Source of the DNA: Cheilinus undulatus
Taxonomy: Eukaryota; Chordata; Actinopteri; Labriformes; Labridae
NCBI RefSeq assembly: GCF_018320785.1
Contig: NC_054873.1
Location: 23,092,196 to 23,156,195, forward strand
Direction of reading: 5' to 3'
Length of the DNA: 64,000 nt
This document shows positions 52,353 to 64,000 of the stretch, one piece after another (within the stretch, counting starts at the first letter, position 1; every line of letters starts with the position of its first letter). A program made the translations under genes and the position numbers. The notes beneath the pieces are model-generated. The model saw nothing but the letters and a program-made list of their open reading frames with translations, searched no databases and had not been told where the DNA came from.

Positions 52353-54278
52353 AGGTCCAGTATATTTGATGCAAAACAGAATGGATGTAACGTGATGATT
52401 GACAGCTCTGTTGACAAATTCTGCTCTGTGCTTTATAGCTACTGCCTCGTTCTCTTCAAATGATGCTGATTGGTCCATTCATTCTCTAGATGGCAACAAG
52501 CTATTCGGCTAGTAGTTTACGAGCTTAAGATGGTGATATCTGATGACAGACATGGAATCTGGCCAATCCTTCTAGTTTGTAAATTTAAAATAAAGGGTCA
52601 AAGCTGAGAGAAAAAAAGCACCCACTTTTGTAGTCCATCTGCAAGCTCTCTGTGTGTATGTCTTGGATCCAAATGACATCATTGGCACTCTACGTCAGTG
52701 CCCTTTAAAGGGCTGAGTTGGCTTCACTAGACCGAGACTGGAAGCATTGTCCATATTAACATACTTTAAAAATACTTTAAAGTTTTCATACACCTCTTTT
52801 TCCCCAGAAAGTTTGCAGGAATTGTGAATAAAAATATCAAACCAACAGCAGGAATATTTCTGTCAGTCCAAGCTCACTAGAAGCCCTATCTCTGTACAAA
52901 CATCTGTCATATCCACTATCTGACTCACAGCACTGAAAGTACTGCATGCTTCAAAGTTTCCTTTGTATCACTGAAAAAAAAGCAGAGCATTTATCTCCTT
53001 TGAATGTCAGACTGATAAATACCGACCAACGACATTAGTATTCATTTTACATTTACCCAGTGCTTTGAAACACAGCAGATGTCTGAGTCTTTGCATTTGC
53101 ACGTTGTCAGAGTTACTTAGAAGCAATGATGGGGAAAAAAAGAGGACAAAAAAATGGAAAACATCTGCTTGTTCTGCTTTAATCTGCTATATCTGTCAAC
53201 ACCAATCGGTTTTCAAGATTATAATATAGAAATATGGGAAGCTTAAAAACATGTTATGCTTTTTTTTTTTATAAATGTATAGAAATAGATTCAGTTGTTG
53301 CTTTAAGTGTCATACATGGTGCTTGGCCCTTTGGGAAATTTGCTTTTCATGGCTAACATAACCACAATCACCAAATCAAACTCAGAGTTTTAATCCAGTT
53401 CTCCTGATTTGAAACTACAAGTGCTGTTGTAATTACAGATAAGGAAAAAAACCCACTATTGAGTCTCTTTAGTGTCAGCCAGCTAAAGCGCTCATGTGCA
53501 CACATATCAAGTGACAGGCCCACCAACCTGCAGCCTGGCAGTCGCACCTGCTGTGCTCTGGGACTATTCGGCTGTTTCAGCAATCATTGCCATCATAGGA
53601 GCCAGAGATAATTGCACAGCTTCCACCCATCCGGCTGGCCTGCTTTGCAAAAAAGTGCTGCTCCAGTGCAGCAATAACACTTGTCTTAATGAATGCAGGG
53701 CACTTTACTGCACGACTGACGCCCACCATTTATTCTGCCGTCCAACTGGAAAGAAAAAACAGATTAATTTGGCACTTAAAGCCCCCACCCCTGTGAATAA
53801 TGTATCACTGTGCCCTTAAAATGGCAACCCTCATCCCCAAATCACCAAGAGTGTTCAGCTCTCTTTTTATGATCCCTATTTGAGGGTAATACGACTGCTA
53901 CAGGCCTCCTTTGAAACCATCTACATTAAAACGGAAGAATAAACAATTTAAGTTTGATTCAGATCTGCTCTCCACAGTGATATGCACAGCTCATAATACT
54001 ATTTGTATCAGGATATTTGATTCATGATCTGAATTTTTCATGATTTACAATTTTCTCATTCATGACATTTAAGTCAATTTATGAATTAATGATTGTTAAA
54101 ATTCTCTCACTTTTCTTTATTTATCTTTATAAATACTCTTCAACTGATGTCTAAACAAGAGCTTAAAAAAGGATTTAACTTTATTGTTTGATCAAATAAA
54201 TTTAAATCGTTCATATTTTTATGTATTTCTTTTATGCTATTTTTTTCAATAGGCTTGCATATTAATTCAGAGTTCTAC
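52353..54278. other. Non-repetitive-looking stretch, nothing recognised
   Basis: No exon recognised. The block 53480-53830 has balanced composition and a 107-codon open frame on plus, but no donor/acceptor pair or family match. Candidate conserved non-coding element. Confidence 0.3.
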
Positions 54279-55758
54279 ACTGTGTTCCAAATTATTATGC
54301 AAATAAGATTACAATTAAACATGTGATGTTTTAGTTTTTTTTCAATTTAAGTTTTTAATTGTGCCAGGTGAGCTTAATAAGGGGAACTATTTAAGGTTGT
54401 TCCACATAATCAAGGAAGTCATAGGTTTCATGCAACAAGGGAGGAATAAAGATCTTTGGCTACGCTCATACTGCAGTGAAAAGTGACTTGAATCAGATTC
54501 TTCTGCTCACATGTGACTCGTATCTGATTCTTTCCTGACAGTGTAAACAGCGTAAGTCAAATTGAATCGGACCTTTTCGAATCAGAATCAGGCCACTTTC
54601 AAATGTGGTTCTAAATCAGACACGTATCTGATCCTTTGGAAGTTGAGTGCAGTGTGAACAGGCAAAGAAAAAAATCAGATCTGAGAAAAGATCAGAATTG
54701 AGCATTAAGGCCTGCAGTGTGAACGTAGCAATAGAGAACCAAGGATGGGAACAAAGTATCTTGCAAAAAGGTATGAAAACACTGGATATTAATGAAGAGT
54801 TAAGATATCAAAGTACTGGGAAAGGATTTGTGTGCTATTCAGAGCAAAGACAAGTTCATTCAGATATAGGCGTATTAAGGAATGTTTCTGTAAGGCAAAT
54901 TCATAGCATTAAGAGAGTATAGTGTGAAAAAATCCACTAATTAGAAGAAAACAGGTATTTGAAAATGCTGGTGCCTCTGGAGTCCCAAGAACTTCTTGAT
55001 GCAGGATCCTCCAGAGGCTTGCTGATGTGTGTAAAGCTGTATTTCAGCCACCCTTAGCTAATGCCCACAAGGACAAACAATCGCAGTGCGCTCAGGAATA
55101 TACAAAGATTAATTTTCAGTTTTATTCACTGATGAATTCTGTGCTACACTGGATGTTCCAGATGGTTGGAGTTCTGGATGACTGGTGGACTGCCACCATG
55201 TCCCGGCAAGGCTGTAGTATCAGCAAGGAGGTGATGGAGTGATGTTTTGGGCTGGAATCATAGGCAGTGAGTTGGTAGACCCCTTTAAGATGCCTGAAGG
55301 TGTCAAATGACCTCAGCATCATATGAGGAGTTCCTAATTGTCCAGTTCCTGTCATGGTATAAAAAGAACTGTGCCTTCTGGAGTAAAATCATTTTCATGC
55401 AAGACAACACACCATCCCAGTCATGGTGTAGCCACCATCATCCCCTGACCTCAACCCTACTGAGAACCTGTGGAGCATCCTTAAAAGGGAGGCAGTTTAC
55501 CTCAAAACAGCAGCTCTGGGAGGCAATTCTTGCATCCTCAAAGGGAATACAGGCAGAAACTATACATTGACTTACAAGTTCATTGGATGAGAGCGTTGCT
55601 AAGGTGATATCAAAGAAGGGCTCCTATGATAATATTGATCTGTAAAGGTGTTTTTGATTGAAAAAGCTTTGATTTGACATACCTACTAATGCAAAATAAT
55701 ACAAATGATTTCTGTTTTCAATCCTTTGGAAACTGTTTTGCACATTTGGAACACTGCA
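54279..55758 (+). pseudogene. Tc1-like transposon with degraded transposase
   Basis: The left end 'gtgttccaaattattatgca' and the right end near 55744-55756 (ttgcacatttggaacac) are imperfect inverted repeats of a known fish Tc1-like type. Transposase-derived segments appear in order: 'ggtatgaaaacactggatat', 'tctggagtcccaagaacttc', 'aggatcctccagaggcttgc' (55005-55024), 'tcccggcaaggctg', 'gatgttttgggctggaatca' and 'tgcaagacaacacaccatcc'. Frames are broken many times. A smaller MITE is inserted at 54459-54729. Confidence 0.85.
54459..54729. mobile_element. MITE nested in the Tc1-like element
   Basis: Begins 'gctacgctcatactgcagtg' and ends 'gcctgcagtgtgaacgtagc', imperfect inverted repeats of about 20 bp. 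The interior is rich in 'aatcagat' and 'tctgatt' pieces on both strands. It interrupts the 5' part of the surrounding transposon, so it is younger. The end sequence resembles abundant fish hAT-type MITEs. No target duplication seen. Confidence 0.8.
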
Positions 55759-55869
55759 TTTTAAGTTATTTTGAAAAAAAAAGCCATTTTCATTTTGTTG
55801 AAATGAGGACAGGGATTTTTTTAACCAACGGGCTTGAAGTGCATCTTTTTGATGCACAGTTTCATTTTT

Positions 55870-57855
55870 GAGAAAGTATACATCATGTACCAGTGTGCAT
55901 GGCTATGCAAACCTCTGGCATATCCTATAGTGTAGAATGAACACACTTGTGTGAATCAAACAACAAAAGACTGTTTCAGCATATTCATATTAATTTCGAT
56001 CTGGTTCATATTGAGCTAAAACTCCTCATAGAAGCTTGACATTTCTATAAACAAGCATTTAATCACAGTCTTGTTATTTAAAAGTATGTGATCCTTCTGT
56101 CAAGCTTAAGGGAGAGAGCAAATTGTACTTGCAGCTCAATTGATCTACACATTTCTACAGCTTCATCTTTTCACTGATTCAGTATCAGGTTCAAGGTACA
56201 TCAGTGTCTTTGTTCACTCACACTGCCTAGTTTATGGTCTGGGCGTTACAATAACAGCACTTCAACAATTATCACTTGTGCACCCAGATCTCAGTAACAC
56301 CTCTCCTCCTCCCCTCAGGGAGGACAGACGTTGGGCTTTACACTCTCTTGTGCCCCATTATATTTATGCAAATGAGACTAAAAACAGGGGAAATCAGAGG
56401 GCATCCTCTCCTGTTAGTGCTAATTAGCTATTAATGCTATATTGCATACATTATGCATGAAGACCTCCCCCTACACATTTATATACATCGTGACCTTGAG
56501 CACCAGGCCAAGTTTTAATGCACCACCAAGAAGTCTTGATTTTTTTATTGTTTAAAAAGTATCAAGGAATTCATACAGATGTGACAAGTTCTGTGCAGAT
56601 CTGCATTCATTCTTATTAAAAGTTAAAATGACAGCCTGGGGGATCGCTTTTTAGACAATCATTGTCCAGGAACATAACAATCATGGCTATAACACACAAG
56701 AGGGCCATTCTGAGAGATCTATTAATATCATACGGCTACAGTGTGCCAATGAATCAGGCCTCATAAAGGAGCCAAACAGCAGGAGAGAGACAGATGGGCT
56801 TAGAGGTGGTGGGACACATCACATCCCAGATTGCTCCTCTGCTCCCCAGGGCTATTAAATGGTATTTTCCCACATCCAATAAAAAGAGGCAGCATTAAGC
56901 TAAAAATGTCGAAAAAAGCAATATTAAAGAGCAATAAAGTATGTTTAGTACCCTCTTCAGGCAAGTGGCACACATATTTTTTTAGTAACTGAGCTGAGAA
57001 GTGAGGCTTGTGGCTTGGAGACTACACATGGGGCTCTGTGTGCAAGGAATTGCGAAAAAAGACTTGACGAGGAAAGAAATTAATGTGTTTTGTTATTGTT
57101 TCACAAAGCACATTGCACTTTTGCATTGAACATAAGGGTAGAGACTATGTGAAAAGGCACTGATGTCTGATATTTGTATGTTTTTTTCTAAAATTTGGGA
57201 TAAATGGGTGCATAAAACTGTCATGCCAAGGAACATATTCAAGATGATTTTGTTTGTGCCTTTATTAGATTGCATAGCAGAGGAGTGGCAGGAAATTGGG
57301 GAGAGAATGAAGATAAAATGAACATAATGGCTGCAATGTCTGACGTTGCCTCTTTACATGTGCCTGCTCTATAAACCATCCTAAACTGATAAAGAGATAT
57401 CCAAACAAAATTACAGAAAATTAAAAATGTTGCCATCCGAGCTGATTCCCACAAGGCTGTTACGCCCAAATCACTTTAATACATTCTAGATAGTCCGGTC
57501 AGAACAAAGTATCATTGACGAGCTAAAATGATCTGGCATTGTTTTGACAGCTGGTGACAGACTTCAGCTCTGATTCAATGAGACAAAATGTTGAATGTTC
57601 TGAAGAAAAAGCAAAAGGCCATCCATGTTGGACCCCTAAAAACCCAGAGAATGGGGCCACAGTTATGATTTATTATTGATATCTGTGCATGTGTGATGGA
57701 TCAGTAGCATTGGTGTTAGCATCCTGGCTAACAGTTATTTCATTTTGGAGCTGAAAACAGTGTCAGCATTATTGAGTTCTGATGTCTAAATGATTAAAAA
57801 TGCCCCTTTGTAGCCCTTTTCATCACTGTTTCCACTCATTTTTGTCAAGTTTGTT
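55870..57855. other. Non-repetitive-looking stretch with homeodomain/POU-like motifs
   Basis: No exon recognised. Segment 56340-56460 has an octamer ATGCAAAT (56366-56373), TAATTAGCTATTAATG (56421-56436) and TTATGCATGA, a density of POU/homeodomain cores seen in developmental enhancers. This is motif-level evidence only. Confidence 0.3.
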
Positions 57856-57859
57856 TCAC

Positions 57860-58290
57860 ATTAATCACATTAATTAATTTTGCCTCTTTTAACCATCTTT
57901 TGCCCATTTTTGACAAAATTTAATCAAATTTTGCTACTTTTTAACCTCTTTCACTACTTTAATCACCCCCTTTTGCCACTGATAACCCATTTTTGCCACT
58001 TTTTAACCACTGTTCACCATTTCTCGCCCATTTTTAACTTTTACCACCCACTTTGCCAGTTTTAGCCTTTATTTTACAATGGTTTAATGATTTTTCCCTT
58101 AATATTGTTTCAGTTCCATCCACTTTATCCTTTGATATTCTGATGTTTGTGCACATCATGGCTTTGGTATGAGGTCTAACATTACTTTAAATCCATTGTT
58201 TAACCATTTTTCACAATTTCCTGCTTATTGTTGCCTTTTGTAACCCACTTTTCCAATTTTCACCTTTATTTTATTACCGAATTTTCTTTC
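57860..58290. repeat. GGCAAAAATGGG-type repeat, opposite orientation
   Basis: Reads 'cccatttttgccactttttaacc' on plus, the reverse complement of the array at 40795-41560. It also contains a duplicated unit: the 'gcacatcatggctttggtat' segment near 58150 and 'gtacacattatggcttagct' near 58332, about 180 bp apart. Confidence 0.75.
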
Positions 58291-58399
58291 CCCTGAAGTT
58301 TATTCTAATTTTTTTCTGGTTCCTGATAGTTGTACACATTATGGCTTAGCTATGAAGTCTGACATTACTCATCCACACTATTAGCATTACAAACAAAAG

Positions 58400-60465
58400 G
58401 GCGATTCTGTTTTAAAAACAAGAGTTTACCTTCTGAAAAATGCTATATTGTACTACAGCATAAATAAATAAACAAACAAACAAATGAATAAAAAAAATGT
58501 TTTGCTGCTTTGGAAAAAGTGTTTATTTATCAGGTTAAACATAAAATATGGTTTTAATAGCTTAACTTTATTTGGTTGGGCCCCAGAAAGGCTCTTTATC
58601 CCCCCTTATGGGCGGCCTTGCCTACTTTTAATATCACAAACAAGCCAACCAGAAACACAAAGAATGATCAATGTAATGACAACACATATGCTTCCTGTAC
58701 ACATGTTCAACACCCAGATAAAGAATAAAGTGTAGAAAAATGTAATCATTAGAAATTAAGCTACTTACCACACATAGAGAAAGCTTTTCTATTTCTATCT
58801 TCAGCTTCTGGAGGAGTTATCTGTAATCAAAGCAAATGCACAAGAAGTATTGTAGAAATGTGTAAATAATCTTGATTTAGCAGGAGTTTAGTTATATTTT
58901 TGACTGTACCTGTTAACTTTTAGTCCCAGCTCCAGTAAACACAGAGGTACAGTCTCCTCTCAGAAATAGAAAGCTGTGCTCCCACACATCTCAAGGGAAA
59001 CAACCTGAGAGACCTGCAGCAATGCAGAGGAAGATCACAACAACAACACAACAAAGACTCAAAGATGCTGACTTCAGGAAATTATCTGCATTCATCAAAA
59101 ATTAAAACAATCTGAATCCCTCTCTAAAAATCTATATAAAGCACAGCTTCTCCCCATGTTAATAATGTGTCTCTGGGTGGGAGTGAGAGGACGTGATAAT
59201 CAACAGTTGGCACAGCGCGGCTTGTCCCAGCATGTGGTGCTGTTGTGGCATAGCTGGGGTGAGAGAGTGGCCAGCACCTGGCTGGTGCCCTGAGGGGAGC
59301 TGGCAGATGGCACTGACGCTTCTGTGTGTATCCACATTAACTGAGTATGACTAAGCCTGCTCCCTTGGACATAAAGCAAAGAAGGAGGGCACCTTCAGGC
59401 CGGGAGAGGGAGCAGAGCCAAACACAGAGGAAGACAACCACAGACTGGACTGGGAAGGTGCTGGAGGGGTCACATTTTGCCCCCGGCAGACAGATGTTTC
59501 AGCTCATTAGGACTCAAAAAGCAGGTCTGCATATCCAACAACTGAATTATTTATCATTGAATCTTTCTGTCACCTGTCTCCAACCCTTAAGCTCCATTTT
59601 TAGCCCTTGTCAGCCATGTATAGATGATATTTGCACCTAACTTAAGCTCCAACTTTGTCATTACATCTCTGTGTTCTGCAGGACTGAGCACTGTTTAGAA
59701 ACACACACGTTGCCAAGAGTGTCATTTACACACAGCCTGATGGGCGCTTATCCACAGGGACCTTAAGGTCTAAAATGTCATTGGCTGAGGCTCCTCTGAG
59801 CGCACAGAAAGGTCACAAGTGACACCAGCTCAGGAGCCTTTTATTGATTCCCAATCTACTCTCATTATGCCTGGCAATTACAGACCAAACTGAAATTCTA
59901 ATCATGGAAACAGATTCAGCAGGAGGATGTTTCTGGAATTGTAATCTAGTGTCGATACATGCATAATTCAATCTATGGTCAGGGGCGCTTCTGTGGGTCA
60001 GTGAATATTTTTTTCACTGGTGCATCAACACATGCAGCAATGAGCTGTATATTGTAAGAATAATTTTGAATATCAAATCAAGTTATGCAGATATTTCCTT
60101 CTAAAAACGCTGGCCTCACAGCGTTGCCTCAATACAGTTAAAATATTGCTAAAATATTGACAATTTAAATTGATTTGGCAAGAATATACTAGTGCATCTC
60201 ATTACAATCATTCATTGCTCTGACATAAATTAAAAAAAGTTTATACTAACCCAGCCATACAAGGACATGACCACAAAGTACAAAACTACTATTCAAGTGA
60301 TTTGAATGCCCTGAGTTGGTATGGATGCTGGGGTTTTAAACAAACTATATATAAATGTCTGTCCACTGTACTTTGGTTGTTGACAGTGGGCCGGGAAACC
60401 CATTGCTAGGGCTACTTTATTTCTATTCTTATATATTCTTACTGAGATTTAGAATCTTGTTTAAA
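58400..60465. other. Stretch with one speculative exon, otherwise nothing recognised
   Basis: At 58769-58807 the minus strand has a donor GTG|GTAAGT after a 13-codon heptad-like stretch (KLKIEIEKLSLCV, phase 0) with a weak acceptor. It might be a ccdc33 exon but is too short to support. 59160-59900 is of balanced composition without a recognised gene. Confidence 0.25.
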
Positions 60466-60469
60466 GGGT

Positions 60470-61350
60470 GTCCTAGCCAAGAAAGGCAGCAGCTCAGTTG
60501 ACAAAGTTACAGACAGACAGTAAGCAGCCATACATAGCATGAAAAACCATAAAATAATCAAATACGCAATTATCTGTCAAAATTGGACCACAGTCATACA
60601 AACCACATAGATCAGGTAGAACATCTACAAACAGCATCCAAAGAGACAAAGTCATGAAGTCCCAGGTCCTTTTGTAATTCATTTCTGGCAAAAGGAGCAG
60701 TAGGTTCAAATGCCTTCTGACCAGAGCCCCTCTGACTGATGTAGATCAGATGATAGGAAGGAGGTAAACTGAGAAGTGCCTTGTAGATAGGAATACACCA
60801 GTGTTTTAGTCTTTGGACAGACAAAGAAGATCATGAGGAGTAAAAGACAGGGATTCATCAATCAAAATACCAAGATATCGTTAACTTGCTTCCCCTTGTG
60901 AGCCCTGAGGGGTGATGATTGAAGGAAGGTTTTGCAGCTTAGCCTTAGCATTTGAAAACTGCTTGACTTACTGTCTGTGTTTAACATTTTCAGTCATAAA
61001 AAATCTGTTGAACAGTATTAAAAGTTTGTAGCAGTTGGGAGAGAACTTGGTCTGGATGCTGAACAGTAAAAAGCGCTGTCATTGGCATAAAGATTAAACA
61101 TTGCATTAGACACATTTTAGTCAGTGTTATTAATTACAAAGGAGTGGTCCCACGACTGATCCTTGAGGCACCCCTTTGGTTACTTTAAGAGAGTAAGAAC
61201 ACTGCATTCTGTCTGTAACGTAATTGTCGAACCAAGAAAGAGTTTATGGAGACAGACATTCTCTAAGCAAACTGCTTTAGCATGGTCCACTGTTTCAAAC
61301 GCCTTTGAGAGATCGATAGAGATTGTCATTGTAAGACAACTGGTCTGATG
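60470..61350 (-). mobile_element. LINE reverse transcriptase relic (L2/CR1-like)
   Basis: On the minus strand the RT finger/palm motif DLSKAFETVDH is seen at about 61320-61280. A degenerate 'PKG...' block follows near 61180, and YANDSAFYCS at about 61100-61060, where active RTs have YADD. Many stops and frameshifts lie between. The order and spacing match a non-LTR RT, so this is an old dead copy. Confidence 0.8.
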
Positions 61351-61354
61351 ACAA

Positions 61355-64000
61355 TCTATTAAAACTATTGTTGAAGGTGGTTTATAGCTTTCTGATGTGG
61401 CCTGAACTCAAGCTACTACTAGCTAACTTTCTGCCACTAATTGGGCTCTGCCTGCAAAACATGTCATCACTGTGAACAAACAAACAAAGTCTGTGCTTTT
61501 TGCCTCGAAGCAGGGGTACAGACAACAAGTGATAAGAAAGTCATTTGAGTGATACAAATACAAATGGATTTTTGGTTTAGGGATTAGTATCACTTTTTAG
61601 AAAGAAAAATGGCCTTTATTATATATGTAAATATATTGTGACCACAGATGTTTTTTTCTGTTATTCCTCCTACACTAGAGCACTTGAGACCTACCAAATA
61701 ACTGCATTAAAGTTGAGGTAAACCACAAATACTTTCTGTAGCTGTATGTAAGTTTAATACTTTGATAGAAAAACAAATCTTATTGGCATCAAACTGCCTT
61801 TAAGCTCTTTAAATAATGATATTATTAGGAAATTAAGACTTTTTCTGTTTGGAAAAAAAGAGCTGTCTGTGTGTATGGAGAGGTTTTGTGTGTATATGAA
61901 GTGGCCTGTTGCCTGCCTGAGCACAGATGGTAGCAGAGCAGGATGTACCAACCTGTACTTTTGCCCACATATGCGTGCACACACACAAGCATGCATGCAT
62001 ACGGAGTAATCACATATGCATATGTAAATACTGCCTTCATAGTTACACATCCACACAACAGATCAGCCAAGTTAAGAGCTCATTCTCTGGACCAGGAAGT
62101 GACTGCTGTTGGACAGACCGACCATTTAAGAAGGTGTCACCCTTGTTTTACAAAGATCAGGAGCCAGTGTGCTCTGATTTCTGTAAGCAAAACAGCTTTT
62201 TTCCTTTTTTTATTGGTAACGTAAGACAACCAGACACGTCGATCAAAGGCTGACTGCAGCTCGCACAGAAATCCAAGGCCAAGCAGGATGATTAGTGCAC
62301 TGGAACGATCAATACTCCTCATGTGGGGGTTGAATGCAGAGAGAAAAAGCAATCTAAGGAAGAGTTGGAAGAGAACTGCAGGGGAAAGCAAAATTCAAAC
62401 ATGTAGCGTACATCACAAAGTGAGACATTTGCATGAAATTGGTGTGGTTTCATTTAAAGTATGTAAATAGTAGAAACAAGGTGCAGGGTCTAGGTTCTGA
62501 ATGCATTTTAAAGCCTGGTGATATACATTATTTATATTGTAAATGCACAGGAACACTATATTGATTACTATGGAAAGCCACTGAGATATCCACGCTAAGC
62601 AAGAGATGTGTGGTAAAGACTGGAGACAAATGGCGAAGCATGAAGACAGGAGGATAGATAGATAGGTGGATGAATGAAGGCGAGGGCTCGGTAGATCGAT
62701 CGGTAAAGGAAGAGGAGAGGTCCCTCTGGGGGGAGCAGGGTCTTTTTAGCATGATGTGAGGAGAGAAGGATGACATGTTTCCTTTATGAAGAGCTGAGTG
62801 TGAGGGAGGGTTTCAGCCATTGCAGCCAGGATGGAAAGATGTATGAGAAGAGAGTGTGTGTCCACGGCGCTCTGTGGCGTGACAGACGGTGAAAGCGAGC
62901 AACAAACAGAGCGCTCTGAGAGAGGAGAGGAAGACATACTGCTTCCCCAGATTCCAGCTCCCCGCCATGACTCTGGGACGTCAGCCATGGCCCTGCCCTC
63001 CCCTACTAGGTTAAAGCCACCGAGAGAAAACACGGGAGAGTTTGATTTGATTTGATTTGGAGGTTTTTTGATACATTATCCCATGGTCTTTCTGGAAACA
63101 CTTCAGGGGAAAACCCAATTAAAAAGGAGCCATAAAGAGTGGGACAAGCATACCTGGAGTCAGCCCTGTGCAGTGAGGTGTGGAGGGTGGAGGCAGGAGG
63201 TGTAGAAATAGAGCCAGCCTTGAGGTTGTGGACTGCAAAGCACCATGATATCTCTCAAAAACAAATGACCCATGCAAAATGCTTACATAATTAAAGCCGT
63301 TTCTGCAATCAAAACACGTTTTAATCAAACAGAACATGTACAAAAAGTAAAGATAATGCTTAGCTTTCTCTATATGTATATACAAAGAATCTGCCACCCA
63401 CATTAAATTGAGCTATGGCGTCTGTGGAAATGGGAAAAATTGCCTCTCTATATCCAAAATAATAAGACTCCCCCCACTCACTGAAGGCATAAATGAAAAC
63501 ATGATGTGGGCGACTGCTATCCCTGCTACAGATTAAGGTTCTGACACTCAACCAGGAAATCCATTTGAGCAAACAAAATAAATAAAACATTGAGTTGCAA
63601 CATTTGCACCGCGGCAACAGCTCTACTATTATTAGAAGGCAGGTAGGAGCAGGAGAAACAGAGATGGAACAGCTCCAACTGCGGCCAGACAGACTAGACT
63701 TACATACACTATACAGTCTGAATGTAATACTGTGATACTGAGACGTGATACTAGTGTCACAATACCAGGATAAAAATCTAGGAAAATTAAACAATTATAA
63801 TAATGCCTTTTTAAAATCATATGTGCTGTGTACTCTGAAAAGAAGGAACAACAAAGAAGAAATGATCATGGACTCATCGGTGTATAGTAGCTGTAAAAAG
63901 TAACCCCTGTGGATGTTTTACCCTTTTATTGATTTTATAAATCAATTATGGGCAATATAATTTTGGCTATTTTGACTAAAAATCATTAAAAAAAAAAACT
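61355..64000. other. Window end, nothing recognised
   Basis: No confident exon or transposon. Small simple repeats: (CA)n/(TGCA)n near 61978-62000, (GATA)n near 62654-62665, and (GATTT)n near 63042-63058. The block 62800-63060 is GC-richer and could be a regulatory element. Confidence 0.3.

Overview
The window is vertebrate, almost certainly teleost fish, genomic DNA. The base composition is AT-rich, genes are split by GT-AG introns, and the spacers are full of fish-type Tc1/mariner, hAT, LINE and tRNA-derived SINE relics. I assembled exons by hand from splice sites and reading phase. No database search was possible, so family names rest on recognised protein motifs.

Layout. 1-6 kb is intergenic: a Tc1-like relic split by a 1.2 kb DNA transposon with perfect 26-bp inverted ends, a CpG-rich repeat, and an antisense LINE fragment. 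6.2-10.25 kb (+) is nr2e3, the photoreceptor nuclear receptor (8 coding exons, 419 aa). 12.6-17.8 kb (+) is stoml1, a stomatin-like protein with an SCP2 domain (7 exons, 410 aa). 18.5-22.8 kb (+) is cyp11a1, the mitochondrial cholesterol side-chain cleavage P450 (9 exons, 517 aa). 24.7-28.4 kb (-) holds the last six exons of ccdc33, a coiled-coil gene converging tail-to-tail on cyp11a1. In human, STOML1, CCDC33 and CYP11A1 lie close together on 15q24 and NR2E3 lies on nearby 15q23, so the gene content itself supports the calls.

28.4-64 kb has no confidently recognised gene. It holds scattered transposon relics (several Tc1 families, LINE reverse transcriptase debris, a SINE, tandem repeats of a GGCAAAAATGGG-like unit) separated by long stretches of non-repetitive-looking DNA. 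The missing 5' part of ccdc33 should lie in this direction. Three short minus-strand stretches (about 49.02, 49.38-49.51 and 58.77 kb) have exon-like boundaries in a compatible phase, but are speculative. Some unexplained blocks could be conserved regulatory elements.

The four genes do not form one pathway: retinal transcription, late-endosomal lipid/membrane organisation, steroid synthesis and a poorly known coiled-coil protein. Their proximity looks like ancient synteny. I found no convincing new biological system. The most unusual items are the iteron-bearing transposon at 805-2002, an intact hAT insertion with a perfect 8-bp target duplication inside cyp11a1 intron 5, and the possible hidden ccdc33 exons.
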